NCBI GenBank assembly: GCA_035517615.1
Contig: DATIYM010000060.1
Span: forward strand, 22,578-86,577
Length of the DNA stretch: 64,000 bases
Direction: 5' to 3'
DNA from: AG25 sp035517615
GTDB lineage: Bacteria > Gemmatimonadota > Gemmatimonadetes > Gemmatimonadales > GWC2-71-9
The position numbers and the translations under genes were made by a program. The notes beneath the pieces are model-generated. The model ran no database searches, had not been told where the DNA came from, and saw only the letters and a program-made list of their open reading frames with translations. This document shows, in pieces, positions 17,709 to 25,822 of this stretch; position 1 is the first letter of the stretch, and each line of letters starts with the position of its first letter.

Positions 17709-18103
17709 GGGTGGTGCGCCAGCGTCATGGTATCGGCAATTTGATCGTTGACACTGTTCGAGCCTGACCCCGAGTGTTTGAAGATCACGATCAGCGCACC
17801 CGCTAGCGCCGCCCCACCCAGGGCTGCGGCCGCGATCGTCTTGCCCTTGTCTTCCTGCTGCACCGCGGCATGGCTGACCTCACTCAGCGGAATCTCAGTG
17901 TACTCACCGTTCACCGAGCCGATGACCGTGTCGGCGAGCATGCGTGGGCCATCGAGCTTGACGACCGAGTTGTTGTGCTTCGTGAGCCAGATAGTGCGCG
18001 GCTGCTTTGAGACAATGTAGCTGCCGGGCGAATCGACCGGCCCGACGGAGGTGCACGCGGACGCGGCGACCAGCAGAGCTATCACGGAAACTGTGTTGCG
18101 CAT
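17705..18103 (-). CDS. Small lipoprotein, paralogue D
   Basis: Starts at ATG 18103, with GGAG 7 bases upstream; an earlier in-frame ORF start at 18145 has no such support. The 132-residue protein has a signal ending ASAC (lipid Cys at 17). It then follows paralogue A (8953) almost residue by residue: TSVGPVD, PGSYI, SKQP, IWLTK, SVVK, DGPRML, DTVIGSV, EYTEIPL, HSGSGSNSV, DTMTLAH. A and D are therefore recent duplicates lying on both sides of the MFS-lipoprotein-efflux block. Function unknown. Confidence 0.83.
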   Translation of the reverse strand: MRNTVSVIALLVAASACTSVGPVDSPGSYIVSKQPRTIWLTKHNNSVVKLDGPRMLADTVIGSVNGEYTEIPLSEVSHAAVQQEDKGKTIAAAALGGAALAGALIVIFKHSGSGSNSVNDQIADTMTLAHHP

Positions 18104-18145
18104 GCGTTTCTCCTTTCGTGCGCCGTGTGATATGAGACTGAGCAC

Positions 18146-18200
18146 AAAGGCGGTGTCGGATGGCTAGCCGAGGGGTGCTGGCTCGTCCGACCCCGCCTTT
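18146..18200. terminator. Long inverted repeat at the 3' end of the TonB-receptor gene
   Basis: Arms of 15 bases (18146-18160 and 18186-18200) match at 14 positions and enclose 25 bases. It lies just after the receptor stop (minus strand) and upstream of lipoprotein D. The arms begin and end in AAA/TTT, but there is no long U-tract, so it is either a weak terminator or an mRNA-end stabiliser. Confidence 0.55.
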
Positions 18201-18207
18201 ATGCTCT

Positions 18208-20466
18208 CTACAGTCTCGCCGACAGCGACAAGAAGAAGCGGCGCGGCATGCCCGGTGTGAGGAACCGGTCAGGTGCCGAATTGAAATCGTCCAGCGCGAT
18301 CTGTGACCCCGGTGGGAACAGGCCGTTTGTGGCCTCGATCCCGTATGCCATGTACGAAGCGTTGAAGATGTTCTCCAACTGGAAGTTGATGGAGAAGCGA
18401 TTGAAGCCCAGCTTGCCGCGAATTCCGCTCACTGCGTACCCCGGCTCCTGCGGGCGCTGGTTCGATTCGTCTCCCTGCACATAGAACGACGAATACGCTC
18501 GCACGTCCCACTCGGCGTTGAGCGTCACCTTACCAAAGGCACGGTCAATCCCGAGTCCGGCGCGCAAGCGATGCAACGGCGAGTTCGGGAAGATGTCGCC
18601 GGGCTCGGTAGGGGCCGGCGCTGTGTCGGCGGTTTGCAGCTGGATTACGCTCTGATACGTCGCTCGGACGAAGCTGTAGGACCCGAAGATGCGAAAGCCG
18701 TCTGGAAGTCCCACCTGTAGCGAGGCCTCGAAGCCCGCACGCCGCGTCTGTGGCACGTTGACGAAGTACACGTGCGTCAGATCGGGCGAGGCAAACAGAA
18801 TATCGTTCGAGACATTCGTGAAGTACCCGTTCAAATCGAGCGACGACCGGTGTCCCAGGTCAAGATCGACTCCACCTTCGAAGTCCTGCGAGGTGACTGG
18901 CGCGAGCGGTGGATCGGCGCCGAGCGCCGAAGGCAGAGAACAGGGCGCGTCCGGGTTGGCGCACGCGAGCTCAAGCGGCGCCGGCGCGCGGAAGCCGCTG
19001 CGGTATGCGATGAATCCTTTTACGTCCGGCGTGAATTCGTAGGTGAGCCCCGCCTCGGGCGAGAGGCGGTCATATGAGTTTGTGGCGCTGTTCGAGTCAT
19101 TGAGTTGATCCACGTACGGAATGTCGACGTGGTCGAATCGCGCCCCGGCCGTCAACGTCAACTTGGGCGTGAGGGAGATGGCGGCTTGGGCGTAGCCGGC
19201 CAGATTCGCTTGAGGCGAAATCTGTGCGAGCGTCGTGGTCGAGTCGGGCTGGCTTCCCGGGCCTGCGGGAACGTTGAGCAGATGGAAGTTTACGTCGTCC
19301 CACTGGAAATCAGCGCCGAAGGTCAGGCTGATGGGCATGTTGCCCGCAATGGGTCGCGACCATTCGAGCGTCCCGCCACGCGAGAGGTTGTGAATGAACC
19401 CGTCGGTGTTCGGTGGCGGCACGTTGCCGTTGAACTGCTCATAGTAGTTGCGGCGCCAGAACACCGTACCGCGAAACAAGCCGCCGCCGAGCGGCTGATT
19501 GCCCCGTAGATCAACGGTATAGGCTTCTGGTCCGAAGAAGTCGCCTCCCGTGTAGTTGAGGCGTGGATAGAGCGTTGCGTAGGAGGAGGGCAGCGAACCG
19601 GCTTCCTCGATCCGATCCTTGTTGTACATGAAATCGATTGCAACGTCGCCCGAATCGTGGGTGGCACCCCACTGGTGTCCAAGGGTCATGAACACGTTCC
19701 GCGTGCGACCCTCGGTGACCTGGCGCCACCCGGTGAGATTGTTGCCGGTGCCGGCGACGAAGGCGTCAACGCCGCCAGCCTTTCCGCTCGCGTTAAAGCT
19801 CAACATCTGCCCGCCGAACGATCCACCTCCCCCCTCGAACTCCGCCTGTGGGGTGTCGGTCCCGCGCGGGGTCGAGAGCAGCACGGTGCCGCCGAGCGAG
19901 TTACGGCCGAAGAGCACGTTGGACCCTCGAACCACCGATGTCGCCGAGATGGCCTCCATCGGCAACATGTCGAAGTTTACTTCCTGTGCGTCTGGCTCGT
20001 TCATGCGCACGCCATTGAGAAAGACGCTCACGCCCTGCGGCTGCCCCACGACCCCGGAGACGGTAAAGCCGCGGATCTGGATCTCGGGCTGAAGCGGCGT
20101 TCCCTGATCGTCGAACACGTTCACGCCAGGGAGTTGCAGCAGCGCGTTCGGCAGTGCGTTCGGGATCGGGACTGGTACTGCGACAGCCATGTTCAACTGT
20201 TCGACCTGGGCGGGCGACCGCTCATCGATCGGGGATAGACGGGTGGCGGTCACCACAACCGCTGCCAGCCGGTACCTGCGCAGCGAATCTTGACGGGCTT
20301 TTTCCACGCTATCGACGCGTGCCTGGAGCGCCGCCTGGCGCGCCCGATTGATGGAATCAGCACGCGCGCGCGCCGCCGAATCCGAGGGTTGCTGGGCTGC
20401 CAGAGGACGCGCCACGGCGAGAGCGGCGATCGCCAGCGGAGCGATGAGCAGAGTGAGCTTGGTCAT
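18208..20466 (-). CDS. TonB-dependent outer-membrane receptor
   Basis: Takes up a chelate or nutrient across the outer membrane using the TonB system. ATG 20466 is used because it shares ATGA with the stop of the upstream gene. The 752-residue protein has a signal peptide ending PLAAQ, then a helical Arg/Ala-rich stretch (about 30-65) and a TonB-box-like AAVVVTATR. The plug domain follows (PNALLQLPGVNVFDDQG; EIQIRGF; VVRGSNVLFGRNSLGGTV), then a 22-strand-type barrel ending in F-F-L-S-L-S-A-R-L. It is the last gene of the sigma-factor operon. Substrate not deducible. Confidence 0.9.
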   Translation of the reverse strand: MTKLTLLIAPLAIAALAVARPLAAQQPSDSAARARADSINRARQAALQARVDSVEKARQDSLRRYRLAAVVVTATRLSPIDERSPAQVEQLNMAVAVPVPIPNALPNALLQLPGVNVFDDQGTPLQPEIQIRGFTVSGVVGQPQGVSVFLNGVRMNEPDAQEVNFDMLPMEAISATSVVRGSNVLFGRNSLGGTVLLSTPRGTDTPQAEFEGGGGSFGGQMLSFNASGKAGGVDAFVAGTGNNLTGWRQVTEGRTRNVFMTLGHQWGATHDSGDVAIDFMYNKDRIEEAGSLPSSYATLYPRLNYTGGDFFGPEAYTVDLRGNQPLGGGLFRGTVFWRRNYYEQFNGNVPPPNTDGFIHNLSRGGTLEWSRPIAGNMPISLTFGADFQWDDVNFHLLNVPAGPGSQPDSTTTLAQISPQANLAGYAQAAISLTPKLTLTAGARFDHVDIPYVDQLNDSNSATNSYDRLSPEAGLTYEFTPDVKGFIAYRSGFRAPAPLELACANPDAPCSLPSALGADPPLAPVTSQDFEGGVDLDLGHRSSLDLNGYFTNVSNDILFASPDLTHVYFVNVPQTRRAGFEASLQVGLPDGFRIFGSYSFVRATYQSVIQLQTADTAPAPTEPGDIFPNSPLHRLRAGLGIDRAFGKVTLNAEWDVRAYSSFYVQGDESNQRPQEPGYAVSGIRGKLGFNRFSINFQLENIFNASYMAYGIEATNGLFPPGSQIALDDFNSAPDRFLTPGMPRRFFLSLSARL

Positions 20467-21590
20467 GGAATTGTGCACCCCGTGGGAACCCAGGCGACAG
20501 CGTAGAGAACCGTTGCGCTTGGTGCCTTGCTAGCGGAGCCGAACACCACTCCACAGTTATTGATGGCGTTGTCCTGCGGGCTGGCACGCAGCCCGCCGAG
20601 TGTTGGCAGGACGGTCCAGGTCGAGGCGGTGTCGACGATGCTACCGACGACCGCGCGAGTAATCGTGTTGTTGGCGGAATCAGTTCCGGTGAGCGTGGCG
20701 CTGACCACCCCGCTGTCGTTCACAGCGTTCGCTCCAACCGCGGTGTACCCGGTGGGCGGCTCACTCAGCTGTATCGAGCCCGCGGCACCAGTGTAGATGA
20801 AGGAACGGATCAGGCCGCTCGCCGCGGTGAAGCTGCCGGCGATGACACCGAGATTGCTCATCCCGTTGACATCGGGGTCGGTCCCGCCCTCGGGTGCGTC
20901 CACATCATCTGACTCCAACCCACTATCGCCCGGGGTATAGATGAACCCATCGTCATCGGCATTGCCGCTGATCTGACCGGGGTTGTTGATCGCGGTCGCG
21001 TCGAGGTCAACACCCGCTCCCGACGTATCGACCGGCGCCACGTCGTAGCCGCCAGAGCCGTCCGGCGTCCAGGTGACGAGCACGCTGTCGCCGGTCGTAT
21101 CCTGGGCTGAACCCAGAATCACGCCGGCATCGTTGATGCTACGCGCGAACCCATACAGGAAGCCGGAAGAGTCGCCCAACGTAGGGAGGATGAGCGGTGG
21201 CGCGGTCGCGCTCGCCCAGTATATCGCTTGCCGGACACCTCCGAGCGTGGCAAATCCCACAATGGTCCCCGGGTTGTTCACTCCCCGAGCTTCGCTGTTG
21301 GCGGCGCCCGCGGGCTCCGTCAACGCGTGCGCCTGGCCACCGGAGAACGTCACGGCATGGTGCGCGGTGCCGGAAACAATGCCCCATCCGACGATCGTGC
21401 TCATGGAGCCCGCCCGAGCCTGGCTCTGTGTACCGCCGGGCAACAGGCCGAGCTCATGGATGACGTAGTCTTTTGGGAGCGGGGGTGGCAGCACAAAAGA
21501 CTCATAGTTGCAGCTGCCCAGTGCCGCCGCCGCTACCCCGATCAGGAAGAGCAGCTTTGGGATTCGGCGATTCAGGCGTGGTCGCGCCAC
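20463..21590 (-). CDS. HAF-repeat extracellular lipoprotein
   Basis: A 375-residue predicted lipoprotein (signal ending AALGSC). The rest is a run of about six beta-propeller-like repeats with the signature I-N-x-x-G-x-I-x-G: VNNPGTIVG, INDAGVILG, INNPGQISG, MSNLGVIAG, VNDSGVVSA, INNCGVVFG. This is the HAF family of extracellular repeats, with no assigned function. I choose GTG 21590 (GAGG 5 bases upstream) because it avoids overlap with the gene at 21598; an in-frame ATG at 21635 is the alternative. Confidence 0.8.
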   Translation of the reverse strand: MARPRLNRRIPKLLFLIGVAAAALGSCNYESFVLPPPLPKDYVIHELGLLPGGTQSQARAGSMSTIVGWGIVSGTAHHAVTFSGGQAHALTEPAGAANSEARGVNNPGTIVGFATLGGVRQAIYWASATAPPLILPTLGDSSGFLYGFARSINDAGVILGSAQDTTGDSVLVTWTPDGSGGYDVAPVDTSGAGVDLDATAINNPGQISGNADDDGFIYTPGDSGLESDDVDAPEGGTDPDVNGMSNLGVIAGSFTAASGLIRSFIYTGAAGSIQLSEPPTGYTAVGANAVNDSGVVSATLTGTDSANNTITRAVVGSIVDTASTWTVLPTLGGLRASPQDNAINNCGVVFGSASKAPSATVLYAVAWVPTGCTIP

Positions 21591-21597
21591 ATGATCC

Positions 21598-22215
21598 TCA
21601 TCGAATGGGGTGATTTTCGGTGGTGGTAGGCTCATCGTACAGTGCCGCCAACAGCACCTCGCCCGCAGGCGAGCTAACAATGAGCAGTCCATCGTCCGCC
21701 GCGCCCCCATTGTCAAAGTCGCGGCAGCAGATTTCCCGCGTCACGAGGGGGGTCTGGTAAGAGTGCGGCTCGCTCAGTGCCGGCTTGCCATCGCGCTGGA
21801 AGCGCACGAGCTCGCCATCGGACCAGGTCCTGTCGGAATCGCGTTCTTCGTAAACCATCATCCGCCGCACGCGGCGGTGCCCGACCGTTTCAATGATGAT
21901 GCCATCATCCTGTCCCCCCACGCCGTCGAGATCGCCGCAGCACACCTCGATGCGCTGCGTGGAGGCAAATCGATCGAGCATGGGGATGTACCCGGACCGC
22001 GCAATCGCAACGATTGCCCCAATCACCCCCGCGGCCACGGCTCCAAACCAAACGGCGGCCCGCGGCCCGGCGAAACGGCGAGGGGGGCGATAGGAGGATT
22101 CGCCGCGGGCGGCCCGACCGGTGATCTCCGGGCCGAGCGAGGCGCGTGGCTCGATACGGACGCCGCGCAGTGCGGCGTCGAGTGCCGCCAGCTCTGGTGG
22201 TGTCTTGTGTTCCAT
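21598..22215 (-). CDS. Single-pass membrane protein with two CC-D-D motifs, possible anti-sigma factor
   Basis: A 205-residue protein with a basic cytoplasmic N-terminus (about 1-50), one membrane segment (about 55-72) and an extracytoplasmic part. That part holds two copies of a motif: CCGDLDGVGGQDDGIII and CCRDFDNGGAADDGLLI. The D-x-D-x-x-G spacing is calcium-loop-like, and paired cysteines precede each copy. Lying between an ECF sigma factor and exported proteins, it is in the position of an anti-sigma factor, but I see no zinc-binding anti-sigma domain. GGAG lies 8 bases before the ATG. Confidence 0.6.
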   Translation of the reverse strand: MEHKTPPELAALDAALRGVRIEPRASLGPEITGRAARGESSYRPPRRFAGPRAAVWFGAVAAGVIGAIVAIARSGYIPMLDRFASTQRIEVCCGDLDGVGGQDDGIIIETVGHRRVRRMMVYEERDSDRTWSDGELVRFQRDGKPALSEPHSYQTPLVTREICCRDFDNGGAADDGLLIVSSPAGEVLLAALYDEPTTTENHPIR

Positions 22216-22261
22216 AGTGTTTCTCCTTCTCTCCGCGCGGTCGGCGCGCGCAAGTCATGAA

Positions 22262-22304
22262 GTACGCGTGAGGCAGCGCCACGTCACGGCAACGTGACGC
22301 GTAC
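22262..22304. promoter_or_regulatory. Overlapping inverted repeats between sigma and membrane-protein genes
   Basis: Outer arms GTACGCGT (22262-22269) and ACGCGTAC (22297-22304) share three bases with an inner pair CGTCACG (22282-22288) and CGTGACG (22293-22299). The two stems are mutually exclusive, so this could be an attenuator or a dimeric operator. It lies in the 117-base gap inside the sigma operon. Confidence 0.4.
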
Positions 22305-22332
22305 GGCTATTCCTTATATGTGCGAGAGATTG

Positions 22333-22893
22333 CTACGCGGGGTCTGCCTCGAGATGCTTCCGCAGCCGCGCGAGCGCGCGCCACAGTCGGGTGCGTACGG
22401 TGCCTTCCCGCATCCCGAGAACTTCGCCGATCTTCGCAAACCCGAGCTCGCTACCGTAGCGCAAACTGATCAGCTCGCGATCCGAGTCGTTGAGGCGGCG
22501 TACGCCGTGTAGCAGGCGCTCGATTTGCTCTTCGCGCACCAGCCGCTCTTCCGGTGACGGGGCGCCAGTGGCCAGATCGCGCATGGCCGACAACGTGACG
22601 TGCTTGCGAACTTTGGCGCGCCGGAAGTGATCGCGCAGGACGTTGCGGGCGATCGTGAACACCCATACCCGCGCCTCCGCGCGCTCGGGATCATAGCGAT
22701 CGCCAGACTCGAGCACTCGCAGGAACGTGTCCGCGGTCACGTCCTCGGCCTCGTCGGCGGAATCGACGTGAAATCGGATATAGCGATACACGGCGGTGCC
22801 GAAGGCGGTATACCATGCGTTGCAGCGAGCCGCCGCACTCGACGCGATTTCGGTCGACACCGGCTGTGGCGCAGGGTGGACGCGGTCGGACAT
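22333..22893 (-). CDS. ECF-type RNA polymerase sigma factor
   Basis: A 186-residue extracytoplasmic-function sigma factor. Region 2 is visible as YRYIRFHVDSADEAEDVTADTFLRV followed by WVFTIARNVLRDHFRR; region 4 as LNDSDRELISLRYGSELGFAKIGEVLGM with the helix-turn-helix REGTVRTRLWRAL. The ATG at 22893 has no Shine-Dalgarno; TATCTT lies 9 bases upstream, which would suit a leaderless transcript. The upstream cupredoxin terminator ends 28 bases before it. The likely targets are its own operon (membrane protein, HAF lipoprotein, TonB receptor). Confidence 0.92.
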   Translation of the reverse strand: MSDRVHPAPQPVSTEIASSAAARCNAWYTAFGTAVYRYIRFHVDSADEAEDVTADTFLRVLESGDRYDPERAEARVWVFTIARNVLRDHFRRAKVRKHVTLSAMRDLATGAPSPEERLVREEQIERLLHGVRRLNDSDRELISLRYGSELGFAKIGEVLGMREGTVRTRLWRALARLRKHLEADPA

Positions 22894-22921
22894 GGTGGGT
22901 GGAAGATACAGCGTCCCCCCC

Positions 22922-22953
22922 AAAAAAAGAGACCCGGAATGATCCGGGTCTCT
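22922..22953 (-). terminator. Rho-independent terminator of the cupredoxin gene
   Basis: An 11-base-pair perfect stem (22928-22938 with 22943-22953) and a 4-base loop are followed on the minus strand by seven U. It separates the cupredoxin gene from the sigma operon. Confidence 0.93.
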
Positions 22954-22985
22954 TTCGGCGTTCCTAGTACGCTAGTACACCGGCG

Positions 22986-23423
22986 CTATTGTCCCGCGGT
23001 CTTGGCAGCCTGGGCGGACGGTGTCACGATCACCTGCGCCTTCATCCCCGGATGATAGAAGCAGATGTAGTCGTACGTGCCTGGCGTATTGAAGGTGTGC
23101 GAGAACGCGCGATTGTACGACAGGTTGCCGGACTCGAACTGATCGTCGCCGCCGTTGCGCGTTGCCGTATGCGCGGCGATGTCATGATTGACCCAAGTGA
23201 CCGTCGTGCCGACCGGGACCCGGATGATTTTTGGCTTGAAGATGAACTGATAAATGACCACTTCGTTGGGCTTCGAGGGCACGCTCGGGTCGTTGGCCAT
23301 GCCGCTGCTGGTGCTCATGCCACGATTATCACTGCTGGGCTTGGCACCGGGGTTTCCGGCTGATGCGCACGACGCGAGTACGACGACTGCTGCGGCACTT
23401 GCCGCGATGGACACCAGACGCAC
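22986..23423 (-). CDS. Exported plastocyanin-like cupredoxin lipoprotein
   Basis: A periplasmic type-1 copper protein. GTG 23423 is chosen because GGAGG lies just upstream and a lipoprotein signal begins there (VVVLASC, lipid Cys about 19). The cupredoxin fold spans about 50-135, with predicted copper ligands in NHDIAAHTA and C-F-Y-H-P-G-M. A Ser/Gly/Asn linker separates the lipid anchor from the domain. It probably shuttles electrons at the outer face of the inner membrane. It is transcribed alone from a good promoter. Confidence 0.85.
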   Translation of the reverse strand: MRLVSIAASAAAVVVLASCASAGNPGAKPSSDNRGMSTSSGMANDPSVPSKPNEVVIYQFIFKPKIIRVPVGTTVTWVNHDIAAHTATRNGGDDQFESGNLSYNRAFSHTFNTPGTYDYICFYHPGMKAQVIVTPSAQAAKTAGQ

Positions 23424-23465
23424 AAAACCTCCCGCCTCGAGGGGCCCTCTAAAGTCGGACAACAG

Positions 23466-23494
23466 TGTATAAAAGTTTGTGAAAGATATCACAA
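23466..23494 (-). promoter_or_regulatory. Sigma-70-like promoter of the cupredoxin gene
   Basis: On the minus strand TTGTGA (23494-23489) and TATACA (23471-23466) are exactly 17 bases apart. Transcription would start near 23459, giving a leader of about 36 bases before GTG 23423. The AT-rich stretch stands out against the GC-rich surroundings. Confidence 0.7.
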
Positions 23495-23497
23495 GAT

Positions 23498-25798
23498 TCA
23501 AGGGGTAGCTACCCGTTCGAGTACCGCGGCGGCCGAATCGATCACCGTTGCACTACGCAGCAGTGCAGCGGCTACTCGCATGATTTCGTGCTGCGCTTCA
23601 TCGCCGTTGCGTCGCTCCAGCGCCTCCCGCACCCCCGGAACGGTTTTGACCCCGTACCCTGTATAGCGTCCGGGCGCGTACAGCAGGTGGCGAAACCAGG
23701 GCCGGCCGGGAAGTCCCGCCGTGTCAGTCAAGCTGCGCTCGAAACGGATCAGTAACGGGTTTGTTGCTCGCGCGCCGGTGCTGTCGAGCCCGGCGCCGCC
23801 GTTCGCTGCTAGTGCGTCGAGTGCCCGCTCGTAGCGCTCCGCACTGCGCGCCAACGCCATGCGGGCGCTGTCGAGCCGAGCCAGATTGGGCTCCCGCGGA
23901 ATCTCCTGGCGCTCGGGCGCCACGAGCGCGGCGCGTGGATCGGTGATCGCGGCGTACATTCCCTCATCGAGCTCACGATTCCGTTCGCGCGCGTTCTCTG
24001 CCTCCCGCTTCCCCAGGTTCCGGAGCTCGTCGACGTAGCGCGCGACGGTTTCAGCAAGATTGCCGAATTCAAACGGCAGCACGGGCGCGTCGGCGAGGCG
24101 CATGACCGCTGTACCGGCGGTTTGCGCCAGCGCCCGTTCGTACACGAACGCGCTGTCATCGAAGCGCATATACCAGAAGAAATCGTCGTATACGGAATGA
24201 TAGATGCCGCCGCCATCCTCACCACCGTAGGCGAGGTTCAGTGACGCAATCCCGGCATGTTGCAGAAACGGCGTGTAGTCCGATCCCGACCCAAGGGCGT
24301 CGAGTCGCAGGTCGGCGCGCCCTCTCACTTCGCGGCGTTCGGCCGCGGAGTCGGCCTCGGCGATGCGATGCAGTCGCTCGCGCGACCACACCGAAAGCCC
24401 GGTTTCGGGGTCGCGGATGTCCTTCGCGACTTCGTTCATGAATCGCTCGAGCGAGTGCGATCCGCCGATCGAGATAAATCCGCGCCCGTTGAGATCCGTG
24501 TTGACGTATGCCGCCGCATGACGCTCGAGCTCGGCGGCATGGGCTTCCACCCACTCGGTCGACCCGATCAGCCCCGGCTCCTCACCATCCCAGGCCGCGT
24601 AGATGATTGTCCGCCGGGGCTTCCATCCCGCCTGCGCTAAAGCTCCGAGTATGCGTGCCTCCTCGAGCAATGCAGACTGGCCCGAGAGAGGGTCCCACGC
24701 GCCGTTGACCCAGGCATCGTAGTGATTGCCGCGCACGATCCACTGATCCGGCTCCGTGGCGCCGGGAAGCCGTGCCACCACATCCGAGATCGTGCGCGTG
24801 CTCCAGTCGAACCGCGCACGCAGGTGCACGCGCGCTGGCCCCGGGCCGACGTGATACGTGATCGCCAGGCCGCCGCGCCATGCCGCCGGTGCCACTGGCC
24901 CTGCGAGTGCGGCAAGCAATGGCTGGGCGTCCCCATACGACAGCGGCAACACGGGAATCCGCGTGAGCGTCTGCGCGTCACCGAGCGCCAGGCGCTTGGT
25001 TCCCGGCACGGAGGGTTCTCCCGGCGTGAGCGGATCGCCGGGATAGATCGGCATATCCATGACGCTGCCGCGCTGCACGCCGTACGCCGGGCGCCACGGC
25101 CCGGTGGGAAACACATCCCCGGCCTGATAGCCGTCGTCGCGTGGATCGGAGTAGATGAGGCAGCCCACGGCGCCATGTTCCGCCGCCACTTTCGGCTTGA
25201 TGCCGCGCCAGGACGCGCCGTAGCGCGCAATGACGATCGCCCCGCGCACCGACACGCCCATCTGCTCGAGCCGCTCGTAGTCCGCCGGAATGCCATAGTT
25301 CACGTAGACGAGCGGCGCCGTCACATCGCCGTCGATGGAATACGCGTTGTACGGGGGCAGCTGCTCGGACTGCTGCGCCGATGTGGGATCTCCCGGCACA
25401 GGAGGCTCGACCAGACGCGCCGTAAATTTGCGCGGGGCCACGAGCTCCACCAGGCGGTCACGTGGCGTGGGGAACAGAACGTCGAAGTGCTCGAGCGCGG
25501 CGTCCCATCCCCACGCACGAAACCGAGCGAGAATCCATTCGGCATTGGCGCGGTCGTACGGAGAACCCAGATGATGGGGACGGGCGGACAGGTGACGCAT
25601 CGTCTCGCGCATCGTGTCGGGCACGATCCGGTCGCGGAACCTGGTTTCCCACTCGGCCTCGGCGCGAGCGGTGCCGGACGAGTACCCGCGAAACGCCGCA
25701 GGCGCTGGTGTCTGCGCGAGTGGCGTGACACAGAGTCCCAGGACCAGCGCGCCCGGGAGAGTCCCATGGTTAACAATCGCGCGATAGCGCACTCTCAT
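23498..25798 (-). CDS. Exported M28 family zinc peptidase, glutamate-carboxypeptidase-II-like
   Basis: A di-zinc exopeptidase of 766 residues, organised like PSMA/transferrin-receptor proteins. It has a signal peptide (about 1-28), a protease-associated domain (about 150-270), an M28 catalytic domain, and a C-terminal helical dimer domain. Catalytic parts are intact: NHYDAWVNGAWDPLSG (His and bridging Asp), AAWDGEEPGLIGSTEW (Glu-Glu), NTDLNGRG (Asp) and IYHSVYDD (last His). Likely it trims peptides in the periplasm. GGAGG precedes the ATG. It is divergent from the exported protein at 25823. Confidence 0.9.
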   Translation of the reverse strand: MRVRYRAIVNHGTLPGALVLGLCVTPLAQTPAPAAFRGYSSGTARAEAEWETRFRDRIVPDTMRETMRHLSARPHHLGSPYDRANAEWILARFRAWGWDAALEHFDVLFPTPRDRLVELVAPRKFTARLVEPPVPGDPTSAQQSEQLPPYNAYSIDGDVTAPLVYVNYGIPADYERLEQMGVSVRGAIVIARYGASWRGIKPKVAAEHGAVGCLIYSDPRDDGYQAGDVFPTGPWRPAYGVQRGSVMDMPIYPGDPLTPGEPSVPGTKRLALGDAQTLTRIPVLPLSYGDAQPLLAALAGPVAPAAWRGGLAITYHVGPGPARVHLRARFDWSTRTISDVVARLPGATEPDQWIVRGNHYDAWVNGAWDPLSGQSALLEEARILGALAQAGWKPRRTIIYAAWDGEEPGLIGSTEWVEAHAAELERHAAAYVNTDLNGRGFISIGGSHSLERFMNEVAKDIRDPETGLSVWSRERLHRIAEADSAAERREVRGRADLRLDALGSGSDYTPFLQHAGIASLNLAYGGEDGGGIYHSVYDDFFWYMRFDDSAFVYERALAQTAGTAVMRLADAPVLPFEFGNLAETVARYVDELRNLGKREAENARERNRELDEGMYAAITDPRAALVAPERQEIPREPNLARLDSARMALARSAERYERALDALAANGGAGLDSTGARATNPLLIRFERSLTDTAGLPGRPWFRHLLYAPGRYTGYGVKTVPGVREALERRNGDEAQHEIMRVAAALLRSATVIDSAAAVLERVATP

Positions 25799-25822
25799 GG
25801 CATTGCCTCCGGGGGGGAACTC

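Noticed and set aside
24722..25822. Long open frame running upstream of the exported protein at 25823
   Set aside because: It is antisense to the M28 peptidase gene. The signal peptide and ribosome binding site place the true start at 25823.
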